Notes: generated from the sequence alone by a model not told the origin. A DNA stretch of 44,563 nucleotides from an uncultured Prevotella sp. (GCA_905236455.1 CAJOPT010000113.1:1-44563); one strand, 5' to 3'. Shown: positions 1-9,807, numbered from the stretch's first letter. Numbers and translations are program-made.

Positions 1-288
1 AAGCGTCATAAAACAGAAACAGCCCCGTACAACCTACACAAGTGAGCTACGTCAACGTAACCTTTCAGTTGCAAAGGACTTATTTCTAGGTGCAAAGATA
101 CAACTTTTTTTCTGAATTCTCCAAGAATTTATCTAAAAATATTTGTATATACAAAATATGTGCTTAAAATCATAGCATACAAGCCCACCCAAACTTGCAA
201 ACGCATTAATGAAAAGTACGCAACAGAAATCAGCATATCTGTTATTGTGATGAGATATGGGGAGGGAAACAAGATGGAAGATTAAGAA
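1..288. other. Non-coding left edge
   Basis: No convincing coding sequence is visible. The stretch holds the leftward promoter at 91-124, the palindrome at 142-155 and a weak 6-bp stem (CATATC/GATATG, about 236-257) that could help end the agmatine deiminase transcript. Confidence 0.4.
91..124 (-). promoter_or_regulatory. Leftward promoter for a gene beyond the left edge
   Basis: On the minus strand the sequence TATCTTTGCA (91-100) matches the Bacteroidetes -7 box TAnnTTTG. A TTG lies 21 bp upstream of it (122-124 on the plus strand as CAA). Transcription would run off the left end of the window. A near-palindrome TTTGTATATACAAA at 142-155 lies just upstream and could be an operator. Confidence 0.5.
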
Positions 289-1431
289 TTAGTACAGCTG
301 CATGGTGCAACAATGTATGCTGCCATGTTGCTTTATGATAGTACAGCTGTCTATACCCACCAGCTCTCTGTCTGGAAAAGCCTCACCAATTATGCGTAGC
401 GCCTCATTGTCTTTCTTCAGCTGACCATAGGTCGGCACAAGGACCGCGCCATTAAGGATAAGGAAGTTAGCATAGGTCGCAGGCAGACGCTCGCCGTCCT
501 CATCATAGATGGCATCGGGCATTGGCAAGCGCAGGAGCCTGTAAGGATGTCCATCCTTTGTCAAGAGTCCTTTCAGCTGACTCTCAAGGGCGAGGAAGTC
601 ACCATATTGCTCATCACTCTCATCGTCACAGCCCATATATAATAAGGTGTCGTGCGGAGCGACACGTACAATGGTGTCGATATGTCCGTCAGTGTCATCA
701 CCCTCCAGATTGCCATGGTCAAGCCACACTACACGGTCGGCATGGAGATACTCTTTCAGACGACATTCTATCTCCTCACGGCTGAGCGGCTGGTTACGAT
801 GCGGAGCCAGCAGACATTGACTGGTTGTGAAGACGGAACCATTACCATCGCTTTCAATGGAGCCACCCTCAAGAACGAAGTCAAGATGGTTACGGTAGTT
901 ACCTTTCAAAACACCTTTCTCCCATAACTGCCGGTTGATGTCATTATCCAAATGAGCAGGGAACTTCTCGCCCCAACCATTGAAACAGAAGTCAAGAAGC
1001 AGGTTTTGAAAGGTGAACGTTGAAAGTTGTAAATTGGAGAGTCCTTTAGCTTCATTATCTTTCCCGCCAACCAGAGTCTGCCGTCTGCGGCGGCTGACTC
1101 TTTGACAATGTCTTATCTGACTCTCGCCACGGACGAGAGTCAGGAATCCATGATCCCGTGCCCACGTGTCATTGGTGAAGCACTCAAAGAAAAACACCCT
1201 TGCGAGTTCCTCATTGGAAAGCGAGGCTCTTAACTGCTGTCTCACAAGTGCTATGTCAGGAGCAACAACCAATACGAGCTCTCGCTTGGCAATCTCCTTT
1301 GCCATCCGTACATACACAGCAGTTATCTCGTCTAATATCGGAGCCCAGTCTGTATCTTTGTGGGGCCACGTCAATTGTATTCCTCTCTGATGCTCCCACT
1401 CTGCGGGAAGTCTGAATCCTTCATTCTCCAT
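289..1431 (-). CDS. aguA: Agmatine deiminase (peptidyl-arginine deiminase family) with an inserted segment
   Basis: Agmatine deiminase converts agmatine to N-carbamoylputrescine and ammonia in the cytoplasm, the first step of the agmatine route to putrescine. Family motifs are visible: NDTWARDHG (87-95), EGGSIESDG, DDTDGHIDT and a C-terminal GSIHCCTM with the likely catalytic Cys374. At 380 aa it is longer than I expect for the family (about 340-350). The excess lies between residues about 100 and 143, where homologs run nearly directly into the LLLDFCFNGWG segment. Residues 97-120 are encoded by a 68-bp palindromic repeat also found in the TonB receptor at 42.5 kb. The frame stays open and the catalytic motifs are intact, so the enzyme may still work. 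It is the last gene of a four-gene operon, 77 bp after aguB. Confidence 0.93.
   Translation of the reverse strand: MENEGFRLPAEWEHQRGIQLTWPHKDTDWAPILDEITAVYVRMAKEIAKRELVLVVAPDIALVRQQLRASLSNEELARVFFFECFTNDTWARDHGFLTLVRGESQIRHCQRVSRRRRQTLVGGKDNEAKGLSNLQLSTFTFQNLLLDFCFNGWGEKFPAHLDNDINRQLWEKGVLKGNYRNHLDFVLEGGSIESDGNGSVFTTSQCLLAPHRNQPLSREEIECRLKEYLHADRVVWLDHGNLEGDDTDGHIDTIVRVAPHDTLLYMGCDDESDEQYGDFLALESQLKGLLTKDGHPYRLLRLPMPDAIYDEDGERLPATYANFLILNGAVLVPTYGQLKKDNEALRIIGEAFPDRELVGIDSCTIIKQHGSIHCCTMQLY
1074..1141 (-). repeat. Intragenic double-hairpin repeat, copy in aguA
   Basis: This 68-bp unit read on the minus strand has hairpin 1 (GACTCTCG, 7-nt loop, CGAGAGTC), an 18-nt spacer containing ACATTGTC, and hairpin 2 (GAGTC-x-GCCG, 7-nt loop, CGGC-x-GACTC, with one A-A mismatch). 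It matches 42531-42598 at 58 of 68 positions. Differences at unit positions 6/18 (T-A to C-G) and 49/61 (C-G to T-A) preserve base pairing. It is translated without a stop inside agmatine deiminase. Confidence 0.85.
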
Positions 1432-1474
1432 TCTTAGTTCTTATTTCTTTTCGGCAGCCTTACGCTGATAATCG

Positions 1475-1500
1475 CGTTTACTCGCTTTGCGAAGTAAACG
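1475..1500. repeat. Hairpin between aguB and aguA
   Basis: CGTTTACTCGC and GCGAAGTAAACG form a stem of about 11 bp with a one-base bulge and a TTT loop. It fills the 77-bp spacer between the aguB stop and the aguA start. It could reduce expression of aguA or be a small repeat, and no T tract follows. Confidence 0.5.
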
Positions 1501-1508
1501 TACTGACG

Positions 1509-2417
1509 TTAACGGGAACCAAATCTTAATACTAAATCATCGTATGCATCTATACGACGGTCACGAAGGAACGGCCACCAGCGGCGCACCTGCTCACCAC
1601 GGGCAAGGTCAACTTCCACTATAGTACAAACCTCTTCGTCGTTTGGAGCACGGAAAAGCAACTCACCTTGTGGACCAGCCACAAAGCTGCTGCCCCAGAA
1701 CTGAATCCCTTTGGTCTGGTGGTTAGAGTCAGCCTCATGACCTACACGGTTGACCGTCACGACAGGCAGACCGTTAGCTACGGCATGACCACGTTGTACT
1801 GTCGTCCATGCCTCCCGTTGGCGTTCCTGTTCCTCTGGTGTGTCGGACGAGTCATAGCCTATGGCGGTAGGATATATTAGGATCTCTGCTCCCTGTAGCG
1901 CCATAAGCCTTGCAGCCTCAGGGTACCATTGATCCCAGCACACCAATACTCCCAGTTTTCCTATTGATGTTTGTATAGGTTTGAAACCAGCTTTATCAGA
2001 TTCCCCTCGCGGTGCATCTCCCGGTGTGAAATAGAACTTCTCATAGTAACCAGGGTCGTCAGGAATGTGCATCTTACGGTACTTCCCCGCAATAGAACCG
2101 TCTTTCTCCAAAACGACAGCAGTGTTGTGATACAGTCCTGCAGCCCGTCTCTCGAAGAGTGATGTCACTAAAACCACGCCATGTCTCTTAGCCAACTCGC
2201 CGAAGAAGTCAGTAGAAGGTCCGGGGATAGGCTCTGCGAGGTCAAAATTGTCTACTGTCTCTGTCTGGCAGAAATACAATCCGTTGTGGAGCTCCTGAAG
2301 CACTATCAGTTCTGCTCCTTTTGCAGCCAAAGAGCCAATGCTTGCTGCGAGCCGCTGTTTGTTCAGCTCTATGTCAGCGGTGTTATGCTGTTGTATTATT
2401 CCGATTTTTATCATCAT
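1509..2417 (-). CDS. aguB: N-carbamoylputrescine amidase (nitrilase superfamily)
   Basis: The enzyme hydrolyses N-carbamoylputrescine to putrescine, CO2 and ammonia, completing the agmatine-to-putrescine route begun by AguA. The carbon-nitrogen hydrolase triad is visible: Glu42 (in VLQELHNG), Lys115 (in YRKMHIPDD) and Cys160 (in LVCWDQWYPE). The phrase DDPGYYEKFYFTPGD is typical of the AguB subgroup. The length of 302 aa is normal for the family. The start (MMIKIG) lies 3 bp after the stop of the AmpG-like gene, so the two are probably translationally coupled. Confidence 0.93.
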   Translation of the reverse strand: MMIKIGIIQQHNTADIELNKQRLAASIGSLAAKGAELIVLQELHNGLYFCQTETVDNFDLAEPIPGPSTDFFGELAKRHGVVLVTSLFERRAAGLYHNTAVVLEKDGSIAGKYRKMHIPDDPGYYEKFYFTPGDAPRGESDKAGFKPIQTSIGKLGVLVCWDQWYPEAARLMALQGAEILIYPTAIGYDSSDTPEEQERQREAWTTVQRGHAVANGLPVVTVNRVGHEADSNHQTKGIQFWGSSFVAGPQGELLFRAPNDEEVCTIVEVDLARGEQVRRWWPFLRDRRIDAYDDLVLRFGSR

Positions 2418-2420
2418 TAA

Positions 2421-3701
2421 TCAGTTTTTTTTCAGTCCAAACTTAGGATCAATCTTCAGGAATGCCGTAACAAGGAAGGTGATGGCGCAGCACATCATTA
2501 CGATGATGAAGAAAGAGCGATAGCCAACCGCTTCTTGTAATGCGCCCGCAAACAAGCCTGGTATCATCATTGAGAGAGCCATGAAAGCGGTGCATAAAGC
2601 ATAGTGTGAAGTCTTGAATTTGCCTTGGCTGTAATAAATAAGATATAGCATATAGGCGGTAAAGCCAAAACCATAGCCAAATTGTTCTATGAAGACACAA
2701 GTGTTAATTATAAAAAGGCTGGTAGGCAGTGAGTAGCTCATATAGACATAAACGATGTCAGGGAGAGTGATGGCACATACCATTGGCCATAGCCATTTCC
2801 TCAAGCCATGCCTGCCTGCACAGATGCCGCCGAGGATGCCACCTATGGTAAGACCGATGACACCCACCGTACCCTGTACCAGACCATACTCCTGAGGTGA
2901 CAGTCCCAATCCACCGTTATGTGCGGCGTCAACAAGGAATAGGGCGGAGACTTTTGCCAGCAGACCTTCCGGCATCCGATAGAACAGCATGAAGAGTATA
3001 CCGATGATGACTTCCTTCGCAGGGAATTTAGTCACGAAGGTTTTGAACATACTTTTAAGACCGTCTATAATGTCGGCAGCCTTCTTTACGGTGCGGCTAT
3101 TGTCTTCTGACGGACGAGGTAGAATGGCATGGTGCCACAGCCAGAAGGCAATAAACAATCCTGCCACGCCATAGAACATAAGACTCCAAGACAAAGGTAT
3201 ACTGTTACGCCATATAACCTGCAGATTGCCTGCTATCATGACAAGGATTCCCTGACCGAAGATAGTGGCAAGTCTGTAGAATGTGGAGCGTATCCCAACG
3301 AAATTAGCCTGGTTGTGCTCGTCGAGCCCCAGCATATAAAAGCCATCGGCGGCAATGTCGTGTGTGGCACTTGAGAACGCCATCACCCAGAAGAAAAACA
3401 AGGTGCCTTGCAGCCAGAAGGATGTAGGTATGGTAAACGCTACTCCTCCGAAGGAAGCGCCGATAAGCAATTGCATTGATATTATCCACCATCGCTTAGT
3501 CTTTACCAAGTCGATAAAAGGACTCCATAACGGCTTTATTACCCATGGCAGGTATAGCCACGACGTATAGAATGTTATCTCGGCATTGCTTAATCCCAAT
3601 TGCTTATACAGGATCAGTGAGATTGTCATGACTGCCACGTATGGCAGCCCTTCTGCAAAATATAGTGTGGGAACCCATGCCCACGGATTACGTTGTTTCA
3701 T
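2421..3701 (-). CDS. AmpG-like MFS permease
   Basis: This is a 426-aa major facilitator superfamily protein with about 12 hydrophobic segments. Its N-terminus (LYFAEGLPYVAVMTISLILYKQLGLSNAEI-type, then WVIKPLWSPFIDL) follows the AmpG pattern, and AmpG imports anhydro-muropeptides for peptidoglycan recycling. The HDIAADG motif in the fourth-helix region is also AmpG-like. The ATG directly abuts the TAA of the upstream gene, which carries a SpoIID peptidoglycan domain, and this supports a cell-wall role. Substrate assignment is by family and context only. It could import another solute. Confidence 0.78.
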   Translation of the reverse strand: MKQRNPWAWVPTLYFAEGLPYVAVMTISLILYKQLGLSNAEITFYTSWLYLPWVIKPLWSPFIDLVKTKRWWIISMQLLIGASFGGVAFTIPTSFWLQGTLFFFWVMAFSSATHDIAADGFYMLGLDEHNQANFVGIRSTFYRLATIFGQGILVMIAGNLQVIWRNSIPLSWSLMFYGVAGLFIAFWLWHHAILPRPSEDNSRTVKKAADIIDGLKSMFKTFVTKFPAKEVIIGILFMLFYRMPEGLLAKVSALFLVDAAHNGGLGLSPQEYGLVQGTVGVIGLTIGGILGGICAGRHGLRKWLWPMVCAITLPDIVYVYMSYSLPTSLFIINTCVFIEQFGYGFGFTAYMLYLIYYSQGKFKTSHYALCTAFMALSMMIPGLFAGALQEAVGYRSFFIIVMMCCAITFLVTAFLKIDPKFGLKKN

Positions 3702-6700
3702 TTATTTGTATATTTTTTTAATTTCCGCATTGTGGTAGTAGTAGGTGAGAATCTCATTATAGAGATAGCCTTTCTCTCCCATGACCGCCGCTCCTATCTG
3801 GCATAGTCCCACTCCGTGTCCCCAGCCTTTGCCATGAAGAATGAACCTTTGTGGAAGATTTCCGTTTAACGAGGCATTGGCATCGTTGGTGTCATAAATC
3901 TTTTTTACTTCGAAATTGCTGCTGAGAAGATGTGTGTCGCTTAGCACTCGTCTTATCTCAAGCTCCTTGCCAATAGTGAATGTCCGTTCTGTTCCTACAA
4001 TCCTTAACTGTGATATACGCCCGCTCTTTCCGCGTTCCACCGGGATAAGGTCGGTGATATCTCCAAGCTCTATCTTAAGGTTCTTTCTTACTAAATCTGA
4101 AAGCTCCTGTCTGGTATACTCCACAGACCACTCATAGAAATCAGATGTCTCTTGGTCGTAGTCATTCAATACTTGTGAAATGACATGCTTGTCATTTGTG
4201 TTGCAGAATGGATCCTCGACAGATGACAGATAAGGTTTGGGAGTGTCCTCCCAGCAATATTGAAACTCTTCGGTAGCCCCTCCGCAGCACTTGCTGAAAC
4301 GCGCGTCACAGACCTCACCGTCATACATCAGGATTTGTCCGCGTGTCTGTCGCACAGCATCTTCAACATGTGTGTTGGCAGCCCTGGTAATACCTTGGTA
4401 TCTCTGGCAATGGTCATCGGCGCAAACATCAAAGATTGTATGTTCCTCACGGTCATACCATCGTATGAGCATGTCGTCTTTCTTTATGAAAGGAAAGAAG
4501 TTGCCACCGCTTGCTTGCTTGCGTTTTTCCATTTGTGCGAGCAACCAGCTTCTTGATATTACAGCGTGTGCCTTCAGCAGTTCCAAGGATGATGTCGCGC
4601 TCATCTCGCTGGAGATGACACTGACAAGGTAGCTCTCTACCGGCAACTCATTGATGGCGCAGATGTTTTCCGAGTCAACAATGAGGTTAAGAGTTCCGAG
4701 GAAGGTTTGTGTCTCTTTGCGCTCCCAATGGAAGTTAACTCCAATGGTAACGTCTTTGATTGAGAATGAGGCGTCTTTTGCCTGTGGCTTGAACGACAGT
4801 TCACGGTACTGTGCTCCATTCCATAGTATTCCTCCCTCAGAGAACTCAACGGTTTGCAATCCCTCGATTACCTCTCCTTTTGCAAGGTAAGGCTTGTTCA
4901 GTCGGAATACGATTTTCCGTGCGTTAACTATGCCAACCTGTACGTCAGGTTCTTTTTTGATGTCGCCGGCATGGTATTGCGCTGTTGTCGCATTCTGTTC
5001 CTTAAGCATGCCGATTACATCCTGTGTCTGTGCCGGTGTCAATGTTATCTCAGAAAAGATGTCCAACAGATTGTTTATGGTTATCTTATTAAAATCCTCT
5101 TCTCTTGGGGTGATAATCAGACCAGACATGTCTAACGCTCCCGGGCTGACCACCAGTTGCTCATTGCCACTGGCATAATAGCAATCAGGCCGATGCTTCC
5201 TGCGTGGAATAACTACGGAGATGTTCTCTTCACCATTGCGCCATGAGATGATATTCATCATAGGCTCGATATCGTCATCTTGTAACGGCAATGCCCGATA
5301 TAGGCGTTTGAACATTGTCTTGTCGCTTGCGGCATTATGGCTTCTGATGACGAAAGCAGTACAAGGATAGTCTTTTATAAGAGCAATCATCTCGTCTTCG
5401 TTCAGAACGAACACTGGCTCCAGATTCCTGCTAAACCGTTGCCAAGCCTGTTGCAAAGGCAGTATGCCGCTTGTGCCAGCCTGTAGGTGCATGTGGTCTG
5501 GCGCGCTGGCGCCACACTTCGGACCATTATAGAATACCATCAGGTCTGGGTATTCTTTTAGCAAGCGGAAAATCTCACCATAATAGTTTATGATATGTTG
5601 CGGCTGGTGCTGTCTGGTTGGAATCGTAAAATGGACAGGCAGGATGGGGAAGGGATTGACAAGCAACTCGAAGCCATTGCTCAGATCCTTTGCTATCTGT
5701 TCTTCCGGACGGTTCTTCTCACACAAGAAACATGGGCGGTCGGCAATACTTTTCTTGTCAATCTTTGCTCCTGTGCTTACAATGCGGGCAGGGTTAAACT
5801 GCAACCGCCAGAACTCGTCCTCACCTAACGTACGTGTCTGTACGTTTTGTAAGTCGCGGAAACGACGCTCCGCATCCTTCCATTTCTCTAACTGCCGGAG
5901 GAAGAAACGTTGCAGCCCGTTCTCTTGTGTCGTGTCGAGTTGTCCTTTTGCTAATTGCTGGCGGGCAAGAATCTCTATTGTGCGCAACAGGTCTTTGTAA
6001 TGATTATTGGCATTAATCTTGTCAAGACTTAGGGCAGCGTCGCTGTTCCCTCCCCAACGGCGGCACAGATACAGCTCTTCATAGATTCTACCTATTCGAT
6101 AGCGGCGGCTGAACGCTAACCCCATGGCATAGTCCTCGCCGTAGCTGGTATTAGGAAACTTTATCTGTCTCACCAGCGGAGTGAAGAATGCGCGTGGTGC
6201 TCCAAGACCATTGATGCGCAAAGCATTGTTTGGACCATTGTCATCGGTCCACTCGCGGTGGTCTATCAGTCCTGGCGGTAGCGTGTTTAGCTCGAAGTCG
6301 CACATCCTGTATGAGCCAACGATCATGGCAGCCTGTTGCTGATAGAATGCGTCGACAATCTTCTGCAAGGTGTGCGGCGATGAATACAGGTCATCAGAAT
6401 CTAACTGAACGGCAAATCTTCCACAGCGGTCGTCATTTATTGCAAGGTTCCAGCATCCTCCTATTCCAAGGTCTCTTCTTTCAGGAATAAGGTGTACAAG
6501 GCGGTGTCCTCCTGATTTACCTTGATTCTCAGATTTCCCGGAGTCCTTTATATCCTCAATAATATTGGTAGTGCCATCCGTAGAATGGTTATCAACGACA
6601 ATGACATTGAAAGGAAACTCTGTTTCCTGGCTCAGTGCAGACATAATAGCGTTTTTGATAGTCTTGGCACGATTGTATACTGGAATAATAACAGATGCCT

Positions 6701-7454
6701 CCATCTCAAAACTCTGCTCGTCGAAGTCCGGTTGCTCGTAAGAGGTCGTATCTATTGCGGCACCTATACATTGAAGATGGCGAGTGGCAATCTGTTCCAT
6801 CTCAATCTGAACCTCTCTGTTGCGTGGGTTGACATAATCGAACTGCTTCTCACCACTGGCTCGTAAGTCTAATTCCTCCTCGGTATACAGGTATTCGTTT
6901 AAGTGTACTATCTCACCGACACGACTTAGGAACAGGCGGAGGTCATACCATCCACCATATTTCAATTCTGTGAGATTGCTTTCGTATCGGCTTAGAAGCT
7001 CGCCATTGATAAGTACCACGGATCCGAAATCGAAGTCATCGCGTATGCTACCCATCTGGTAGTCGTTGACGGGGTGCTTGACAGTCTCGCCGCCCTCCAC
7101 AGAATAATGGTCGCTATAGAGCATTGCTGCGTTAGAGTCGCTTGCGACGCGAAGCATACGCTCTACAGCTTGATAGCCTATAGTAAGAGGGGTCGACTTT
7201 AAATAAAGGAGTACATATTCCGTATCGGAATACTCTGTCATGGAGGCAATAGCCTCTGATGACATCGTATTGTTTGTAATAATAAATGTACAATTCTTTG
7301 GTGCGCTATAATTATTAGCAAACTTTTCCGTTACCCAAAGAAATATATGCTGTACTACCTTGCTTTGTTGCAACTGAGAGATGACTTCCTCCATGGCTGT
7401 AAGGTCTCGGCATGGCAGGAAACAATCTATTGTTCCTTTTTTCATTATGCTCAT
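3702..7454 (-). CDS. Multidomain glycosyltransferase / DUF4922 / SpoIID-LytB fusion protein
   Basis: This is about 1250 aa in at least three parts (residue numbers below count from the upstream TTG at 7475). Residues 14-245 look like a degenerate GT-A fold. Residues 258-480 are a clear GT2 glycosyltransferase (VIIPVYNRA at 262, VDNHSTDGT at 294, DSDD at 359-362). Residues 555-830 match DUF4922, with CFLC at 582-585 and an HMHLQ motif (661-665) like the H-x-H-x-Q of GalT-type HIT-superfamily transferases and phosphorylases. Residues 850-1257 are SpoIID/LytB-like, with VISSEM (953-958, the expected catalytic Glu957) and [12 protein letters not shown] (1215-1226). No signal peptide or membrane segment is visible, which is odd for a SpoIID domain. 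I prefer the ATG at 7454 to TTG 7475, because AAGATAAG lies just upstream; ATG 7445 is also possible. It heads the operon with the AmpG-like permease. Confidence 0.85.
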   Translation of the reverse strand: MSIMKKGTIDCFLPCRDLTAMEEVISQLQQSKVVQHIFLWVTEKFANNYSAPKNCTFIITNNTMSSEAIASMTEYSDTEYVLLYLKSTPLTIGYQAVERMLRVASDSNAAMLYSDHYSVEGGETVKHPVNDYQMGSIRDDFDFGSVVLINGELLSRYESNLTELKYGGWYDLRLFLSRVGEIVHLNEYLYTEEELDLRASGEKQFDYVNPRNREVQIEMEQIATRHLQCIGAAIDTTSYEQPDFDEQSFEMEASVIIPVYNRAKTIKNAIMSALSQETEFPFNVIVVDNHSTDGTTNIIEDIKDSGKSENQGKSGGHRLVHLIPERRDLGIGGCWNLAINDDRCGRFAVQLDSDDLYSSPHTLQKIVDAFYQQQAAMIVGSYRMCDFELNTLPPGLIDHREWTDDNGPNNALRINGLGAPRAFFTPLVRQIKFPNTSYGEDYAMGLAFSRRYRIGRIYEELYLCRRWGGNSDAALSLDKINANNHYKDLLRTIEILARQQLAKGQLDTTQENGLQRFFLRQLEKWKDAERRFRDLQNVQTRTLGEDEFWRLQFNPARIVSTGAKIDKKSIADRPCFLCEKNRPEEQIAKDLSNGFELLVNPFPILPVHFTIPTRQHQPQHIINYYGEIFRLLKEYPDLMVFYNGPKCGASAPDHMHLQAGTSGILPLQQAWQRFSRNLEPVFVLNEDEMIALIKDYPCTAFVIRSHNAASDKTMFKRLYRALPLQDDDIEPMMNIISWRNGEENISVVIPRRKHRPDCYYASGNEQLVVSPGALDMSGLIITPREEDFNKITINNLLDIFSEITLTPAQTQDVIGMLKEQNATTAQYHAGDIKKEPDVQVGIVNARKIVFRLNKPYLAKGEVIEGLQTVEFSEGGILWNGAQYRELSFKPQAKDASFSIKDVTIGVNFHWERKETQTFLGTLNLIVDSENICAINELPVESYLVSVISSEMSATSSLELLKAHAVISRSWLLAQMEKRKQASGGNFFPFIKKDDMLIRWYDREEHTIFDVCADDHCQRYQGITRAANTHVEDAVRQTRGQILMYDGEVCDARFSKCCGGATEEFQYCWEDTPKPYLSSVEDPFCNTNDKHVISQVLNDYDQETSDFYEWSVEYTRQELSDLVRKNLKIELGDITDLIPVERGKSGRISQLRIVGTERTFTIGKELEIRRVLSDTHLLSSNFEVKKIYDTNDANASLNGNLPQRFILHGKGWGHGVGLCQIGAAVMGEKGYLYNEILTYYYHNAEIKKIYK

Positions 7455-7501
7455 GGTTCTTATCTTCTTTTCCAAGAATGCTGTTGTATTGTATAATTAG
7501 C

Positions 7502-7576
7502 TACAAAGATAATGCAAATCGAATGCAATAAAGTTTGCTTTAATTGCTGAGATGCATCTTATCTTATGCAAAAGTA
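7502..7576 (-). repeat. Promoter-carrying repeat family I, copy A
   Basis: This 75-bp element starts with CAAAGATAATGCAAATCGA, has an AAG-TTGCTT core and ends with CTTATGCAAAAGTA. It is about 80-90% like copies at 19991-20068 and 35021-35097. Read on the minus strand it ends in TATCTTTG (7504-7511), a -7 box about 50 bp before the operon's first gene, so it is the likely promoter region of the 0.3-7.5 kb operon. Confidence 0.75.
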
Positions 7577-7698
7577 CAAATAATTTTGTTCTTAAAGCTT
7601 GTTTTGTGGAAAATCTTTGAACTGAGCAATATTAATGTTGTTGTTTTGTGGTAAAATGATAGTTTAAAGATACTTTTATAAGAACAGGTGTCATTAAG

Positions 7699-7740
7699 AA
7701 TAATCCCTTCTCCTGTATAGACACAGATGAAGGGATTATT
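7699..7740 (-). terminator. Terminator of the glnK-amtB operon
   Basis: A perfect 12-bp stem (AATAATCCCTTC / GAAGGGATTATT) with an 18-nt loop lies 12 bp after the stop of the outer-membrane protein gene. Confidence 0.7.
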
Positions 7741-7751
7741 GAAAGATTAAA

Positions 7752-8462
7752 TTATGGATGGAGGGTTATACCGAGAACCAAGTAGGCTTTTTGTGAGCAC
7801 GGATTGCCTGCGACCTGCCCGAAAATCGGTATTGAGAAAGAGTCCGTAATTTGAATTTCTTTCTCTGCCCGTAGTGAGACATTGGTAATGGCGAAACCAG
7901 TATTGCCATACGATGTCGTCCCCCAAGGAACGATACCGGCAGTGGCTGTCCACGATACTCCGGCAAGCTTAAATGGGGCATCTGCTTCTAAATAGCTGCT
8001 GTATGCTCGTTTCCCATCTTTGTTGATACCGTCGTTGCCGGCAAAGTTGGTATACCATTGCAGAGACATGATGCCAAAGTCATAGCCGATATTTGCTTCA
8101 AAAACATGATTTGTGCCATGAGCGTCATACTTGAAATAGCGTCCGTTGGGGTCAAGACCCTCGCTGAGCCAGTAATCAGTAATGCCAATGTTCAGTCCAC
8201 CAATAGAGTAGGCTATTGTCAGGTCAAGCTCTTTTGCGTCAGCTGTATTGGTGAGACCATAACTGCCCCATGCTGTCAGGCTTAATCCTTTATAACCTAT
8301 GCCTACAGTTGGCTGAACAGCCGCGCTTCCAAGGTCCTGCCCGCGCCAGACATATTCGTTGACAAAGTCTGCGCTGATGTTGGTCTCTATTTTCTCTGTA
8401 TCCTGTGCAAGGGTGGTAGCACTTGCTACCAATCCCATTGCAAATAAAACAATCTTTTTCAT
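7752..8462 (-). CDS. Outer-membrane protein, TorF/gcw_chp-like putative porin
   Basis: A 236-aa exported protein: the signal peptide (MKKIVLFAMGLVASATTLAQ) is followed by alternating amphipathic strands typical of a small beta-barrel. The mature start (NISADFVNEYVWRGQDLG) and the AVQPTVGIGYKG segment resemble the TorF/gcw_chp family of putative porins. It lies 52 bp after amtB in the same direction and is followed by a terminator, so it is probably the third gene of the glnK-amtB operon. By inference it may let ammonium or a nitrogen compound cross the outer membrane. There is no direct evidence for substrate, and the family call is moderate. Confidence 0.7.
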   Translation of the reverse strand: MKKIVLFAMGLVASATTLAQDTEKIETNISADFVNEYVWRGQDLGSAAVQPTVGIGYKGLSLTAWGSYGLTNTADAKELDLTIAYSIGGLNIGITDYWLSEGLDPNGRYFKYDAHGTNHVFEANIGYDFGIMSLQWYTNFAGNDGINKDGKRAYSSYLEADAPFKLAGVSWTATAGIVPWGTTSYGNTGFAITNVSLRAEKEIQITDSFSIPIFGQVAGNPCSQKAYLVLGITLHP

Positions 8463-8514
8463 CGCTTCTACTTTTTATATTTGCCTTTTTATCCTTCCTT
8501 CAGATCTTTATACC

Positions 8515-9768
8515 TTAATTATAGCAACTTTCACCGTGCTCATATATATCTAATCCTTCTTCCTCGATTCGTTTGTCTACGCGCAATCCATGCAGCTTCT
8601 TGATACCGTAAAATAGTACAAATCCACAAGCGGCTGTCCAAAGGTCGATGATCAAGATTCCAAATATCTGAGCTCCGAAGAATCCCCATCCGTAACCATA
8701 GAACACTCCGTTTGATGTTGACAGCAGACCAGTCATTAATGTTCCGAGTATACCGCAGACTCCATGGACAGACGAAGCGCCGACAGGATCGTCAATGTGC
8801 AGCTTGTGGTCAATAAAATCAATTGCAAATACCAATACTACACCACAGACAAGTCCAATGAAGACAGCTCCAATGGGGGATACAAGGTCGCAGCCTGCTG
8901 TGATGCCGACAAGTCCTGCCAGTACACCGTTGAGTGTCAGTGAGAGCGAAGGCTTACCATATTTTATCCATGTCGTGAACATTGTTGCCGTACCGCCAGC
9001 AACCGCTGCGAGGTTGGTCGTAAGGAACACATGGCTGATAGCTATGCGGTTTACCTCACCAGAAGCTGCCAACTGCGAGCCAGGATTGAAACCAAACCAT
9101 CCTAACCAAAGTATAAATACACCTAACGATGCCAGAGCAAGGTTGTGGCCAGGAATGGCGCGGCTTTTGCCGTCGCTGCTGTATTTGCCAATGCGGGGAC
9201 CCAGAGCCATTGCTCCAATGAGTGCCAGCACGCCGCCAACGCTATGCACAATGGCAGAGCCTGCAAAATCGTGGAATGTGTCGCCAAAGGTACTCATCAT
9301 AAATCCGTCAGCGGCATCGTTGCATAGCCAACCGCCACCCCAAGTCCAATGTCCTTCTATAGGGTAGATAAAAAGTGAGATAGCGGCACTGTATACAAGA
9401 TACATCGAGAATTTGGTACGCTCTGCCATGGCACCGCTTACAATCGTTGCTGACGTCGCGCAGAAAACTGTCTCGAAAATAAGAAACCCTTCTGTGGGCA
9501 GGTTACCTTTGTAGAAAGAGAGGTCGCCCCAGTTTGGCGCGCCGATGAATCCTGCGCCCTCGCTACCGAACATGAATCCGAACCCAATGAAGAAAAACAA
9601 GAGAGAGCCGAACATAAAATCGACAAAATTTTTCATTAGGATGTTTGCCGTGTTCTTACTTCGCGTAAAACCTGCCTCACACAGTGCGAAACCTGGCTGC
9701 ATCCAGAAAACCAACATGGCTGCTAATAGCATCCATACAGTATCGAGTGATATTCCAATTTCATTCAT
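8515..9768 (-). CDS. amtB: Ammonium transporter
   Basis: A 417-aa Amt/Rh channel of the inner membrane with about 11 transmembrane segments, carrying ammonium into the cell. Hallmarks are visible: WMQPGFALCEAGF near the N-terminus, GFGFMFG, FHDFAGSAIVHSVGG with the conserved Asp and the first pore His, and DDPVGASSVHGVCGILGT with the second pore His. The C-terminal tail (KKLHGLRVDKRIEEEGLDIYEHGE) matches the cytoplasmic tail that contacts the PII protein. It follows glnK by 39 bp, the usual pairing. Confidence 0.97.
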   Translation of the reverse strand: MNEIGISLDTVWMLLAAMLVFWMQPGFALCEAGFTRSKNTANILMKNFVDFMFGSLLFFFIGFGFMFGSEGAGFIGAPNWGDLSFYKGNLPTEGFLIFETVFCATSATIVSGAMAERTKFSMYLVYSAAISLFIYPIEGHWTWGGGWLCNDAADGFMMSTFGDTFHDFAGSAIVHSVGGVLALIGAMALGPRIGKYSSDGKSRAIPGHNLALASLGVFILWLGWFGFNPGSQLAASGEVNRIAISHVFLTTNLAAVAGGTATMFTTWIKYGKPSLSLTLNGVLAGLVGITAGCDLVSPIGAVFIGLVCGVVLVFAIDFIDHKLHIDDPVGASSVHGVCGILGTLMTGLLSTSNGVFYGYGWGFFGAQIFGILIIDLWTAACGFVLFYGIKKLHGLRVDKRIEEEGLDIYEHGESCYN

Positions 9769-9807
9769 AATCCTGAAAAATCTCTTAAACGTTAAACAAA
9801 TTACAAA

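Noticed and set aside
1..60. tRNA at the left edge
   Set aside because: No cloverleaf arms or T-loop GTTC motif found.
8795..9367. 190-aa reading frame opposite amtB
   Set aside because: It lies wholly inside amtB on the other strand, and amtB has all family motifs. It has no promoter or recognisable family.
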